From the NCBI GenBank assembly GCA_029204225.1, contig CM055100.1:49070877-49134876 (forward strand): DNA of 64,000 nt. Direction: 5' to 3'. This DNA comes from Diphasiastrum complanatum. Its lineage: Eukaryota > Streptophyta > Lycopodiopsida > Lycopodiales > Lycopodiaceae. The position numbers and the translations under genes were made by a program. Below are positions 35,066-49,706 of this stretch, in pieces. Positions within the stretch are counted from its first letter, which is position 1; each line of letters opens with the position of its first letter. The notes beneath the pieces are model-generated. The model had not been told where the DNA came from. It worked only from the letters and a program-made list of their open reading frames with translations, and made no database searches.

Positions 35066-36864
35066 TGATAGGGGAAATTCCCGACGGGGGATCGGTCTCG
35101 CCAGGAAGCCCTACAGGGGAAGGGCCCACATTGCCCTTATGTGAGTGATTGGGGAATGCCGCTTCCAATCCCGAGGGCCATCTCAACCACCCAGTGTATT
35201 GGTCTCGAGGCCTAGACTATTCGTCCTCTAGATCGTCCACCCCTCTATGTAGAAGTCCGTAGAGGGGTCGTCACTACTATCTTCGTCCCTCTCTATTTTT
35301 TTTGGATCTAGTTTTGGAGGTCTATTGGTATCGCCAGCTGGTCCGGGTGACTACACTTGTGATCCGAATGGTATGAAAGGCTGGGTGGGTCTTGTGTAGT
35401 CGGTGGAAATGGCGTAAGTTAGATGCCACAGCCCATCGATAATGAACTCATAGGTTTCGAAATAACTATAACCCCCGCACTGTTGTATCCTGAATATATT
35501 ATCTCCTCCCTGTAAGTGAGGGTGGAGCACCGGAGTACAGAAATAATAGTGTGTGGCTCCTTCCCGGATCAATTGATAGACATCCCCTAATTTAGGGTGG
35601 AGTTGATTCTCATCCATTATGTTCAAGGGTCCAACCCCTCACGAAGAAGGGAGTTGTTCGGCGCATTCCCCATCCTAGGTCTCTAGAGGCAGCTACTATT
35701 GTCAAGATGGGATCATATCTATAACTCAGGGTATGATTCTGGGTAGTATTGCTTATGCCAGCATCTTTGGTACTTCACAATGGTCGAGATTCACGGCTAG
35801 AGGTCACATGAGTGTAATTACTTACAAATGCTATAGAGATTTCCATAGGGGTACTGGTGAAAATAAGCAAACAGTCAGCAAATGATTATGCTATAGTATC
35901 ATAATTAGTTATGTGCAGTGTGAGGGTGCCAATTATACGCACCGCCTTGTTTGATAAGCGGTGGTATTTTGCCAAGCGTCAGGCCTAGGTATTTCGCTAG
36001 GCAGTTCCAACGATGGAGGTGACTATGATGACCCCTAACCGAGGTGGTGTATTTCAGCCACGTACAGTGATGGCCCGCTCTTGTGTTTCAAAGAGGTCAA
36101 GCTTACAACTCAATATTCCATTTGCAAAACATATAATGGTTAACGATTCTTGAGATCTAAGTATGACGTACGAAGAGGTCCTAGTCTTCAAAGCGATAAA
36201 AACATGACGTGCTAGAAAATGCAAGCATCCTCATATATTGTTCGCCTAGCATACCACATGACTTTACTTGAGGTTAAATTAAATTATGCTAGCTTGACAA
36301 CACCGATGTAATGCGTCATGTGATTCTATGGTCATAGGTAGAAGCATACACATTTAAAGGTTAGCAAATACATTGATGCTAGCTTTTGAAAACCACTTCA
36401 AGAAGTAAGTAGTATACCTTAGGCGTTTGAGAGAGGGACTGGTTTCCTTTTGAGAGCCGCCAAGTCATGAGTTCGAAAGATTGACCTCTCCTCCGCTAGC
36501 AGGCATTCATTCAGTTCAACACGATCTCAAAGGAATAGAAGAACCAAATTGTACAGATAAGGCTTCTTCCCTCATATCATATTCACAAGTGCAAGTAGCC
36601 AAACATAGCTATGAGGTGATCAGAGATGCTAAAAAATTCGTAGGCAGAAAGCAAATCTGGTTACTGTATCAACCTCGCTACTTATTCATTCAGAATGGAT
36701 GCTTAGTAGCAATGCCCAAGCTCGCTCACGTATAGTTGACATGTGTTCTCTCTGGAGACAGGATGTTGGTCGCAATTGTACCTAATACAAGAACCATATT
36801 CACCTTCAACACACTCATAGGTCAGATGAATGTTTAACACTACTGATCCGTAGTTCAGAGGTAT

Positions 36865-37088
36865 GATGGATCAGAAGCAGAGATTCCTCATATGCAGCAG
36901 GGTCTGTAGCCAACAATGGCTTGGGCAGAGGTCCTGGTCATAACTTGGATTGATCTGTTGGTCTAACATGGACATGTACCCCATCTGAGACATCGATGGA
37001 TCAGAAGTAGAAATTCCCCATAGATAGCAGGATCTGTAGACAACAATGGCTTGAGCAGAGGGCCTGCCCACAATTTGAAGTATCCCAT
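36865..37088 (+). repeat. Tandem duplication, ~130-bp unit, inside the LTR
   Basis: gatggatcagaag(c/t)ag and (c/a)aacaatggctt recur at 36865 and 36995, giving one full and one slightly shorter unit. Confidence 0.85.
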
Positions 37089-37460
37089 TGGTCTCAAAAG
37101 TAAGTAAGTGGTAGAGATCTTAGCATCTATCTCGCACTTCAACTGGTCTGAGTGCGGCTACACCTGGTTTTACAGAGATCCTACCCTCTGGATTCCTCAC
37201 GTAGTATTTCAGAATTTACGTTCCAAATCTTCACAAAACCTCTCCACTCAATCTTTCAGGGATGAAATCATAATCACACAAAGGCACACCCTCATCGCAA
37301 CCACTCACCTCACAGTCTCGGCTTCTCCCCCACAAAGCCATCTCTCACTCAAACGTCTCACTCTTTCACGTTCATTCTCTCACAACATACACAACAAAAA
37401 TTCTTTCTCCCCTCATCTCACTCCTTCATCCTTCCACATTAATGCAAAAAGAGGCCCCTC

Positions 37461-37468
37461 CTTTTATA
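37461..37468 (-). promoter_or_regulatory. TATA box of the gypsy LTR
   Basis: TATAAAAG on the minus strand, followed by a G/C-rich run, is the best core promoter in this LTR. Confidence 0.6.
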
Positions 37469-37850
37469 GGCATCTCTCACACCTTCCCCTTCAAAATGCC
37501 ATACTTTCATTCTTCAAGCCTTTCACGAAGGGTGTCCTCTCATGTACATGGCTCTTAGTTGTGATTTGACCACAAGTGGTACCCTTCCCCTTTTGGAAAA
37601 GATGGATTGGGGCCATGGGTACAAGGGTACCACATGTGTGAGCCACTTTCTTCTTTTGCCCTTGTTGGTGCTGTAAGTGGTAAGTGCCTTACTTCATTAC
37701 TCTTCTTAATTGGGTAGTCCTCATTGCTACTTGTGGTCAACCCCCTACCACTTTTAGGTAGGATATTTTTGTTATGCACTTTTGGCCTCCACTTGTATTT
37801 TCCTTTTGCGTGTCTGTGGCCCATGGCTTAAGCTGTCGAGGTGATTTGTC

Positions 37851-38341
37851 TGTCAGTGTGCTGCTTCGACTTGCATCGGGACTTGCCTATAATTTTTTCA
37901 CAGTTTCCTTGACCCTGTCCCATAATTTTTGACCATTTGTTGCGAGTTGATTTTTCTCTTTGCCGATTTTTTTGTGTATCGTTACTGGCGAGCACTCATG
38001 ACTTGGGGTTTCTTCAAGGCAACCGGTCCCCTGAAAAACACAGTAGGCAATTTTTGTATTGATAAAAAGTAGCAAAGTACATTGGAAAATTCGCTCGGCC
38101 ATGCCAGCTAACATAATCGGGCCAATTCTAAGGCCGTAAACTATTCTATGGGCCGTTTCTAAGGCCCCAAAATTTGCTCTAGCCACATTTTGGGCGGGCT
38201 GGGACCCCTATTTATAGGCAATTGTGTGCCGATTTTACCATTAATAGCCGGGTTTTACATGCCAATTTTTAAACAAAATTGTGAAATTTGATCTAAAAAT
38301 AGCCCAATTTTTCGTGCAAAAATATCGGCCAACAACGCTTC
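37851..38341. other. No recognisable gene
   Basis: Between the gypsy LTR and the LINE. Contains cctatttatagg (38209-38220), which could be a TATA-like element on either strand, and several repeats of the 'gccaattttt/gccgatttt' type. Probably LTR debris. Confidence 0.35.
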
Positions 38342-40807
38342 TAATTCTTCCCATTCCCATATAGACATCTTGGATCTCTCCTCCTTTAATTTTCTTCCCT
38401 ATGTTCTTGCAGGGGATTTAATATATATCTTCATCCTAACGATGGTCCCAATCGCATCTCCTTTGCTGAAAGACAAGCTTGGGACTCCTTGGTGGATGAT
38501 TTTAATTTCTCCGATGTCCTTTCCCTTTGCAACTCCCCACGTCTTCACATGTGGAACAATGGTCGCCTCTCCCTTTCACACTTCTGCCAAACTTGACAGG
38601 TTTTATCTTTCCAACAATGGAAATTGAGAGTCGCATCTCTTCCAACATCATTCCTTCTCTTCCTCTTCCTCACCACCTCTCAGTAGCTCTCCAATTCAAT
38701 CTCTTCCCAATCAAGCATTTCAGATGCCATTCGGTTTTTGTTATGAACAATTCATTGATCTGGAATAAGACTCTTCGTCCTGCTCTTTCTTCCAGAATCT
38801 CCACTCTTACGAACCTAGGCGATATTATTGATTGCTCTCAATATGTTATTCGCCATCAAGGGAGACTAGTGAGCCCCTCCTCCTCTCTCCTTGAATCCTC
38901 CCTTAGACAAACTCTCTCTTCTATTACCTTTGATAGAGCCCGATCAGCTAATCCCTCCCTCAGAGTTGACAACTTTCTTGAAGCCTCCAACTCTCTCAGA
39001 ATCATCGATCAATACAAAGCTATTATTCTTTGCAAAAGAACTCCCTTAACTGGTTACGAGAAGCTGATCTTCCCTCGGCCTTTTTCTTCAGAAAGCTTAA
39101 GGCCCAGCGGAAGCGTGAAGACTCTTGTGGGCTCACTATTAATGGTTTGCCTCTCCCCTCCTTTGAAGCCATCTGCCATTCCTTCTTCAACCACTTTTTG
39201 GGTCTTTTTTAACTTGTCTCTCCTCTCAAATCCCCACTCAAGACATTTTCAATCACTGCCTTCCCCTCTCTGTTGTCGTTTGTTGACGTTTAGAAGAACT
39301 TCACTCTACCCTTAAATCCATAAATAAAGATAAAACTCCTGGCCCTGATGGTGCACCCCTAACTTTTCCTTGCTCATTGGACTATTGTGGGTCCTTCCCT
39401 TCTTTTGGCCACCAACAATGCTCTCTCCACAAGTTCCTTCTCTTATTCCTTCTCCCTTCTCCCATGCACTGATTAAGCTCATCTCCAAAGTTGACTCCCC
39501 CTCTAGAACCTCTGATTACCGCCCCCTTACCATGTTGAACACCTCCTACAAAATTGTTGCTAAAGCCATAGCTAGGAGAATTTCTCCTCTCCTCCTCTCC
39601 CATCTCTCGAAATGTCAGACCGATTTTATTAAAGGGAGGTCCCTCTTTGATAACATTCTAGACATTTGGTCAGCCACCGACTCTTCTCTCTGGTTTAATT
39701 ATCTAGCCCTCCTTCTCAAGATTGACTTTGACAAAGCTTTTGATTGTATTAGTTGAAACTACCTTTTTGCTTGCTGCTCTGCGTTCGGCCTTCCTGACTA
39801 CCTTATCAAGCTCATCCATGCCTTCTTTGCCCCTGCCTCTTCTTCCATTCTCTTCCAGGGAGTCATGTCTCAGTCCTTCCATGTTTCATGTGGTATTAGG
39901 CAAGGTTGCCCTCTCTCACCCTATCTCTTTGTCATTGCTACAGAACCCTTTATTTATCATATCCTTAAACTTAATTCCTCTCCTTCCTTTCGACCTTTTA
40001 CTTTCCGAAACGTCCCTATTGGCCCTCAACTTTTTATCGATGATTTGGCCTGCATTATTGAACTCCATCATCACTTTACCTCCCTCCTCGTCCTCCTCGA
40101 GCTAAATCAATTCTGTGATTTTTTCGACTCTTTGATCAATTCTCAAAAATCTGATATCATTGTCCTATCACGTGATGCTCCTCCCAAGTGGTGTTTGCAT
40201 CTTGGACTAAACGTCCTTTCCCATGGCACCATTTTCAGGTATCTTGAATTTTCTCTCGGTGCTTCTCTCTCTAATAAGGACCATTTCAACTGGATCATGG
40301 AGAGAATCAACAATAAAATGTTGTAACTTTGGGATTCTTCTGACCTCTCCTTCCATGATAGACTCACAATACTCAAACACGTATCTCGTCCTACTTCACT
40401 CACTTTCTCTTCATTTGGTTTCTCCTCCCTTATTACTCTCTCTCTATTTCCAAGTCCTTCCAAAAATTCCTCTAGAATAACCGTCCCAGTCTACTCAGTT
40501 GGGATATTTGTACCACTCCTAAGAAGCTTGGGGATTATGGTCTTCTCAACCCTTCTACTACTTCTCTTTCCCTCCTTTATAGACGTATTCATGCTAATTC
40601 TTTTTTTCCACAACTTTGGACCCTCTTGATGACGTCTATCATCCCCCCACCCCCTTTCCTTCATTTTTGGACAATACCTCTCATTCCTATTTCCTTGAGT
40701 TCACTCGTTCTTCTTTCTTCTTCTTCATCTCTCTCCCTCCTCTATTCAAATCTATCTACATAGTTCTCCCCTCCATGTGTGAGCTCAGCTAGTAGACATG
40801 TGGTAAT
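38342..40807 (+). pseudogene. L1-type LINE: endonuclease tail and reverse transcriptase, first part
   Basis: Non-LTR retrotransposon ORF2 remnant. The 5' end is truncated inside the AP endonuclease (near 38412 a FNIYLHPNDGPNRISFAE segment, then WDSLVDDFNFSDV and RLHMWNNGRLSLS). RT begins with KSINKDKTPGPDGAPLTF (about 39310-39360) and continues SDYRPLTMLNTSYKIVAK, then LKIDFDKAFD (catalytic Asp, about 39715-39745), GIRQGCPLSPYLF (39892-39930) and QLFIDDLA (FIDD box, about 40028-40051). Many frameshifts and stops. A copia derivative at 40808 splits the element; it resumes at 42471. Confidence 0.9.
40803..40807. repeat. Left 5-bp target-site duplication
   Basis: gtaat; identical to 42466-42470 on the other side of the copia derivative. 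Confidence 0.9.
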
Positions 40808-42465
40808 TGTGAAAGATTTCAGATCATTGTGATCCAATCTACTTGAAAGATCTTTGGTTAGAAAGAGAAATACACTACCAATCTCACCAATGTACGACAT
40901 CTACACACAAAATGAGATGTAAACACTAATAGAACTTGATCAAACTTGAATGAAATAAAAAAGTACTATTGTTGTCCGTACAAAACCAGCAAGCTACTGT
41001 ATTTCACACGTGTGGATCCAAAAATAGCAAATATAGATCATTCTACACATAGAATTGCAAGCAATCACCAAGATAGTGCACCAATGGATAGTAGAACCCA
41101 AGAGGACCATGTATAAGCATGAAATGAGATAGAGAAGAGAGAAGATAGCTCTCTCCACGAGTTACATCCTTTTATAGTAGGTCCAAACCCTATTTGGCCA
41201 CTTGGTTTTCCCACCAAAAATGCTAACCCTACTAATTTTGGGTCTAGATTCAATGTACCTAGTTATTCAAATTGGAATCTACTCAAACTCGCATTCTAAT
41301 TTTTCCACACTTTCAAAAAGTGTTTATTCAAATGAAATTTAGACAAATGAACTTTGAAAAGTCAATCTCTAAGTCTAAAACAAGTTTTGGCCTCAATATG
41401 CCAAATATGGAAATATAGCAAAATGTGAAACTAGTTGAATCTTTCACACTCCCTCTTCAACTAGTTTTAGCATAGACTTTGATAGCACTCCAAGTGAAGT
41501 CCTATGCTTCATGAACAAGTCTTTTCCCAATGCTTTGGTGAAGATATCAGCTACACATTCCCTTGAAGGCACATGTTGAAGCTCCACCTCCTTTGCAATG
41601 ACTTGCTCCCTCACAAAGTAATATTGTATCTCAATATGCTTGCTCCTAGCATGAAAGATAGGATCGGATGCCATTTTTTGGGCTGATTGATTGTCACAAA
41701 AGATGATTATTTTGGTGTAGAATCCTCTCTAGCATGCCCTAGACTTGATATCTTCACCAAATCATTGATAGATCTGATTTCCTCCTTCATAACCTGAAAC
41801 ACAAGCTCTGATACCATGTGAAAGATTTCAGATCATTATGATCCAATCTACTTGAATGATCTTTGGTTAGAAAGAGAAATACACTACCAATCTCACCAAT
41901 GTAGAAAAATCAGCATCTACACACAAAATGAGATGCAAACACTAATAGAACTTGATCAAACTTGAATGAAATGAAAAAGTATTGTTGTTGTCTGTACAAA
42001 CCAGCGAGCTTCTGTATTTCACGCGTGTGGATCCAACAATAGCAAATATAGATCATTCTACACATAGAATTGCAAGCAATCACCAAGACAGTGCACAATG
42101 GATAGTAGAACCCAAGAGAACCATGTATAAGCATGAAATGAGATAGAGAAGAGAGAAGATAGCTCTCTCCATGAGTTACATCCTTTTATAGCATGTCCAG
42201 ACCCTATTTGGCCACTTGGCTTTCCCACCAAAAATGCTAACCCTACTAGTTTTGGGTCTAGATTCAATGTACCCAATTATTTAGAATTGAGTCTACTCAA
42301 ACTCGCATTCTAACTTTCCCACACTTTCAAATAGTGTTTATTCAAATGAAATTTAGACAAATGAACCTTGAAAAGCCAATCTCTAAGTCTAAAACAAGTT
42401 TTGGCCTCAATATGCCAAATATGAAAATATAGCAAAATGTGATGAAACTAGTTGAATCTTTCACA
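40808..42465 (-). mobile_element. Complete non-autonomous copia deletion derivative, 1658 bp
   Basis: LTRs at 40808-41448 (641 bp) and 41817-42465 (649 bp) with TGTGAAAG...TTTCACA ends, flanked by perfect gtaat target duplications. On the minus strand the 5' LTR (right copy) is followed by the primer site TGGTATCAGAGCTTGTG (41800-41816), and the 3' LTR is preceded by the polypurine tract GAAGAGGGAG. Only 368 bp lie between the LTRs: the last third of RNase H, with IIIFCDNQSAQKM, RSKHIEIQYYF and CVADIFTKALGKD, then the 3' end. Gag, protease, integrase and RT are absent. All cis signals for trans-mobilisation remain. It is inserted in the LINE. Confidence 0.95.
41444..41720 (-). pseudogene. Copia RNase H C-terminal fragment inside the deletion derivative
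   Basis: Reads CDNQSA (conserved RNase H Asp), then HARSKHIEIQYYFVREQVI, VPSRECVADIFTKALG and a tail ending just before the polypurine tract. An open frame of about 90 codons, 5' truncated by the internal deletion next to the primer site. Confidence 0.9.
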
Positions 42466-42470
42466 GTAAT

Positions 42471-43300
42471 TGTATCTCTCCTCTTGAATCTCTTTGGTTC
42501 TCTAAAGCGATCACCATCAATTCTAAACCTCTCACTCTAATTGAAAGCAGACTTTGTCGTAGTCTCTCTCGCAAAGGTCTTGTCACCTAGGAACACATTA
42601 TGAATTCCATTTACTCCCTTAGACTTTCTCGCCTCAGAAGTGACTTTGGGCTACCCTCTCGTGAATCCAATTTTATCTCCTTTACTTTTACTCATGGGGA
42701 CCTTGTTCATTTGTCTATCTCTCCTTCTACAAATCAGAGCAACAATTGGCATTTTAAGGCCTTGGACAAGTATGGCAAAATCTCCCATTCTTTCATCTTT
42801 GTTGCTTCTAGAGAGCCAAACTTTACTTTCTCCTGGTTCAATTCCAAATGGAATCTTTCTGATCCCCCCCGCCTTTGGAAAGCTAGGCTTCGATGTACCT
42901 ATAGAATCAGAACTAGCAAACTTAGAATCTTCTCCCTTAGAATTCGTCAGATCTCTCTTCTTGTCCGTGCATGTAACACATGTCCGTTCTAAATGCACAT
43001 TATAAGATGAGGATGTGGTTCATCTTTTTTTCCATTGCTATGCTTTTCTATGGAAATTAGTGGTTGATCTATGCTTCCATACCAGATTCAGGAGATTAGC
43101 CATACAGACTTGTTCTTGAATGGCATCATTTTTGACGATGTGAAAGTTAACATCTTTTGGTAATGCATTAGAATAAATACTCTTTGGAACATTTGGCTTG
43201 AAATGAATAGCAGAGAATTTGGGAATGGCGATTTTGTCATCTCCCCCTTACTTCTTTTCAAGGAGGCCGAAAAACTTTTGCTTCTTTAAGCTTTTCATGT
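42471..43300 (+). pseudogene. LINE, second part: C-terminal zinc-binding (zf-RVT) region
   Basis: Continuation of the 38342 LINE after the copia insertion. Reads WNLSDPPRLWKARL and LRIFSLRIRQISLLVRACNTC, then in a shifted frame DEDVVHLFFHCYAFLWKL, the Cys/His-rich domain that follows RT in plant L1-type LINEs, then TLWNIWLEMNSREFGNGDF. Coding traces stop at about 43290; a purine-rich stretch (gaaaaagaagaagaaaag, to about 43360) may be the 3' tail. Confidence 0.85.
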
Positions 43301-44120
43301 ACTTTTATAAAAAGTCTTTAATCTAAGGTTAATTTTCTTCGAGAAAAAGAAGAAGAAAAGAATAATTTTTCATACATTATTAAGCAACATGATGTGATTT
43401 AGTACGTATATCTTTGTGGAGAATAAAAAACCCTTTGTAAATATTGACTTTTGTCTATGAATGTAGATAAACTACACTTAGCAAGAACTAAACTTTATGT
43501 CTTTTTCCATGATTTAAGTAATCTAATAGGCATTATGTTTCAAATGAGGTGCACTGACAAGGCAATAGTTCATAAGGGAGAAATGAGTTTGAGTCATATG
43601 CCTTCTAGTTTTTCTTCTCTTTCATGTATAAGCTTAAATAGTAATTTAGGAAGACTATTTGAGATTATTGTGTATAAAGGTGCAAAGAAAAAATGGGAAA
43701 CTATGCAAAAAAAAGATGGTTGTTTTTGATCGAGTTCACAAAGTTGGTACCTTCTTTGTGAGTACATGAATAACTAAGGCTTTCAATATTCACAAGACAC
43801 TCAATCAGGATCGTACTATTTAGGCTATGAAAAATTCAAATGCTAAATTGAAACATTAGTGTATTATGACAGAGTGAGTGTCATGACAACGTTTATGGAA
43901 CAAAGAACTATGTCCGTTATTTGAATAACATATGGATAAAAAAAGAAAACATACATATGCAAAAGGACAATTTAATGAGTAAAAAATTTAATGAGACGTC
44001 CTCTTTTTGTCTACCAATTCTCTCTCAAGACAAGTGGCCCTTCATCACTAATAAAAATTATCCTTTTCAATGTCATACTAAAACGCAGATTGGGCATCTA
44101 TAATTTATTGTGCTAAGAAA

Positions 44121-44215
44121 AAATGGAAATAGGTTTTCCACTTGCTAAAGAATGGAAATAGGTTTTTCACTTGCTAAAGAATAGGTTTTCCACTTGCTAA
44201 AAACTGGAAATATTT
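44121..44215 (+). repeat. Tandem repeat, three units of ~25-33 bp
   Basis: (atggaa)ataggttttccacttgctaaag occurs three times, the third with a deletion, followed by a partial unit. Confidence 0.9.
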
Positions 44216-44808
44216 TTTCGTTGTTTGAAGGTGCTAGTATTGCATGGGGCTTATGTCCTACTTGTCATAAACTAATCACAACTTGTCCATCATATTATGC
44301 CATATCTTGAACTTTTATATAATGCCAAGGGCAAAAATAATAATAATAGTATGTTATAATACAATTTTTTAAATATAGCAAAATGTGTGAAGTTTGTTCT
44401 AAAACAACTACTCAACACGTTTAGTGACAAAAAAGTTTGAAGTGTCAAGATATAGTTTGATAAAATATCATAATTTGCATTTGGGCTGTGCCCACCCCAA
44501 CATCCTCACCCCCCATACACATGCATGTGTCCAAACCCATAAATAGTCAAAAAGCCCCTCGTTGACAGGCGATTTGGATCGGCCAATATTGAGTTGCATA
44601 CACACGCCACTCTTCCTCACTTTATGGCCCTCCCACCTCATTTTTGCCCATACCTCCTTCTTGTTACCATCATGAACCCTCTCCATACTTATTTTCTCTT
44701 ATCTCCTCACTCTTGTGTCTTTTTTGCCACCTTGACCCCCACTTATTTCTTTGGCAAAAAACCCCCAATTTGTTTTCTTAAACCACCCCACCCATTGGCA
44801 CATTTTCA

Positions 44809-44836
44809 TTGGCTCTGAACACAGGCGTTCAGAGCC
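44809..44836. repeat. Perfect 11-bp hairpin
   Basis: TGGCTCTGAAC and GTTCAGAGCCA separated by a 6-base loop (acaggc). It is not followed by a T-run; possibly the closed end of an inverted-repeat element. Confidence 0.7.
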
Positions 44837-46359
44837 ATAGTGTAACAACATGTCGATTGAAGGGCAGTTGAAGGGCCCAAATGGCAAATTATGCCCGTTA
44901 GCAAGCATGGGCAGGCCTGCTACCCTGTAGCAGGCAGCCTTCAGTGCACCTCGCCACAGGGCGGCTCGGTGCGTAAAGGCCACCTGCTACACACGGTAGC
45001 GGGCCTGCTCACGCCCGCTACCTAGTCCACAGTTTTCTAATTTTTATAATGTGTAACATACAAATAGGATATGAATTTGGCAATGATGTCAATTCATACG
45101 AGCTTCTTATCAAAATACATGTTTTGTTCATGCATATAAAAGAAGTTTATTATCTAGTCATTACAAAGAAAAAATGCCATGATAACTGCATGCCTAGTGG
45201 CTTCATTTAATTTGACATTTTGGTAGACAAAGTATATGTATGAGAGACATATCTAGCTATAGTGTTTTTTTTTAGTTTTTTTTTTCTTTTTCCTTTGAAT
45301 TGATGTACTACTCTAATAATAGACTTTTATTGAAGTGAATTACATGGTATTAAGCTGGTATAACAAAATATCTACACTTCTTTAGTTGGCCACATTTTTC
45401 ATATACTTCACGTGGGAACAAAATCATATCTTCATTTCTAGGGATAGATTGTGAAGAAACTTCTTTAAGAAATATTATATATAGCTTCCTTTTTTGATGA
45501 GTGGATTCTACATAATTTTAATGACCAATAACTTTTTTTGAGATAATTCTCATAAAGTGGATTTTGCAATAAATTCATGGAGTACATTAAGATATTTTTA
45601 ATTAGGAAAATGATGCTATAAAGATTAGCCTATATTCAAAGTATCAACATTTATAACTTCTAAGTACACTCATTTGTTGCCAATGGACTTTTTTCTCCCT
45701 CATACTCCTTTTGTAATCATATGCTATTGGTTTAGACTCTAAGATCTTTTCTCTTTGTCATTTAGATTTGGATATGAAAAGTAAAGAAAGAGCTTCCATT
45801 GCAAAGAAATAGAGCATCAATTGCAAAAGGAAGAGCAAGGATTGCAAAACATTGAAGATAATATTGAAAGGGAAAGTACATCAACAACAAGAAAAATAAT
45901 AGACAAGCAATGACTTCTAAGGTAAATCAAAACACAGTCATTTTTATGCATTTGATATTGACTTGGTAATTTAACGTGTTATCGATTGATACACCTTATT
46001 GTGCTAATTTTTGAAATGTATTGATTATTTCATGCAAATTAAGTCACAATAGGTGTATTGAAAAATTACAATGCATTCAATTCATAACAGATGCATTACA
46101 TCAATTCTTAGTAGACACTATATTGCGTTCAATCATGCAAATCATGTGCTTCAAGATCAATTTACATTACATTCAATTCATAAAAAGATGCATTGTAGTC
46201 AAGTTACATTATATGCATCCAACATTATTACAAGATCATGTAATAGAAAAACACTCATACTAGTAGTGGGAAAGATACAACGTCATGAAAACCAAGAAGG
46301 AAATAAATTCCTCCACCCATTGCCTTCTTCAAGGCCTTACACTTAGTACTTTTGTAAAA

Positions 46360-46362
<3 letters not shown>

Positions 46363-46410
<48 letters not shown>
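46363..46410. repeat. (AT)n microsatellite
   Basis: 48 bp of perfect AT repeats. Confidence 0.95.
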
Positions 46411-48225
<1,815 letters not shown>

Positions 48226-48226
<1 letters not shown>

Positions 48227-48599
48227 TTTTGCACTTTAAATTTCTCACTGGAGCTCTTGGTATGCTGTCACCGTTCCTCATGGAAGGTGCAGGCCTTAAG
48301 GCTAATACATACAAGAGTATCCTAAGAGTAGATACTATACTGCACTGGCAATGTGAGTCATCTATGGACTTCTATCTAAACCTACCATCCTTGATCACCA
48401 ATGTATGGGTTGTAGATATTTCAAAATGCTACGAGAACATACCCTTAGATGGTCCAGAAGGACTAAAAACGATTATGAAAAAAGCCATTAAATATGCTTT
48501 CAAACATACCAAACATGAACTATTGTATTACAAATGGGATCATTCACGTGATACATTTAAATGGTCATGGGGCAAAAAGCAATCAGACAACTGGCATAC
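48226..48599 (+). pseudogene. Penelope-like element reverse transcriptase, first part
   Basis: The open frame reads KFLTGALGMLSPFLMEG, LNLPSLITNVWVVDISKCYE and NIPLDGPEGLKTIMKKAIK, then YYKWDHSRDTFKWSW. The block ...VVDISKCYENIP has the form of RT motif A (hydrophobics-D-I-x-K-C-Y-x-x-I-P) seen in Penelope-like and telomerase-type RTs rather than LTR or LINE enzymes. The frame is cut at 48600 by a small gypsy derivative and resumes at 50172. Only this RT region was seen; no GIY-YIG endonuclease was found. Assignment is by motif recognition and needs a profile search. Confidence 0.5.
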
Positions 48600-49064
48600 T
48601 GTTACGTCCATGTCCTGTATAAGGGAATCGGAATAATTCCTGACGTGGATAGTCGGTCACTCCAGGTGTATATAGTTATTGGTTATGCCTCGTCATTCCA
48701 GGCTTGGCCTGTAAAGTAATTAATAATCATATGAGAGCCCAGACCTATAATTGGACATAGGAGCACATGCATAGTGCATGACTGCTTTAATGCAAGAATG
48801 GGAGGTTAATAGCTCAATATAGGTTGCATGGGGATCCTAGAGAAAATATTCTATCTCTCATGAGGAGAATATGTCCATTGGAAACTCGCCCATCCTCCTA
48901 TTGGAAATTCAGTTTCTTGAGCATGTTTCTCCTCCTCTCTCTTAGGTTCTTCACTATGGCTTGGGGACTAGGTCCAGGAGGAAACTTTAGGAGGGATCTA
49001 GGTTTGGATGGGTGGTTTTGCTCCACAGGTGTCCTTTTGGTTGTTTTGCAACAGGATCTAGTCA
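48600..49064 (+). repeat. 5' LTR of the gypsy derivative
   Basis: 465 bp; boundaries set by alignment with the right copy and TG...CA ends. Confidence 0.9.
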
Positions 49065-49706
49065 TGTCTACAAGTAATTTGTGGATAGTCTTGGACTATA
49101 ATTGTTTTGGATCTTTAACTTTTGGACATTGATTTCCAATGTAAGGTGAGGACTCACCCAGTGATTCATGTAAATTGAGGTACATGAAGGTGATGTTATT
49201 AGATTGGAGAGAATCAAACCCAATAGGAAAATTTATCTTTTAGTGTACTTCTAAAATGTTGATATAGTATTTCAATGTGGAGACAAATAATTTGAGAATT
49301 ATCCCATCTCTAAATACTTATTTGATATTGAAGTCAGACTAAAGACTGATTTTCAAGGTAATTGTGAAAGTTAAATGATTGATTTGTTAGCTTTTAAACT
49401 TAATGTTCAGGTTTGGTTGACTGCTCATCCAGTGTATCATGTAAATTTGGTTTATATGATGATGACAGTTTGATGTATTGAAGATTTTGTCCATTTGGAA
49501 GATTCATCGCTCAATGTACCTTTGGACCCTAAATGAGTACTCAGGATCAGAGATAAACAATTGAGAAATTGTTCTATCTTTGTGTGCTTGCTTAGGTTGG
49601 TTGGTCAAATTGAGGATAATGATTCATGGGAATAGTTAAAAACATACAAATTGAGTTTTCCCTAGTTACTCGTTCTGAGGACAGAACTGGTTTAAGGGGG
49701 GAAGAA

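Larger units (their letters stand above)
35066..37850 (-). repeat. Long 5' LTR of the gypsy element, right end uncertain
   Basis: Begins TGATAGGGG at 35066 (end CTATCA on the minus strand). A strong TATA box, CTATAAAAGG, lies at about 37461-37470 and marks the promoter. Parts 35070-35200 and 35930-36120 are closely related to 54017-54200 and 54400-54600, showing this is a repeated LTR. A frame at 35351-35626 has no recognisable domain. At ~2.8 kb it would be a long LTR; the outer end near 37850 is inferred only from loss of familiar sequence. Confidence 0.5.
43300..46362. other. About 3 kb without a recognisable gene
   Basis: AT-rich. Holds a ~30-bp tandem repeat (44121-44215), a hairpin (44809-44836) and a GC-rich patch at about 44860-45030 with cctgctac/gtagcagg inverted repeats, perhaps an old MITE. 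The frame at 43451-43729 (plus, 92 codons) looks protein-like but has no recognised domain and is followed by many stops. Confidence 0.4.

Noticed and set aside
38370-39315. Plus-strand frames read as independent proteins
   Set aside because: The long frames at 38370-38627 and 38527-39315 are shifted readings over LINE endonuclease and linker DNA; the meaningful frame is the one with FNIYLHPNDG and later KDKTPGPDG.
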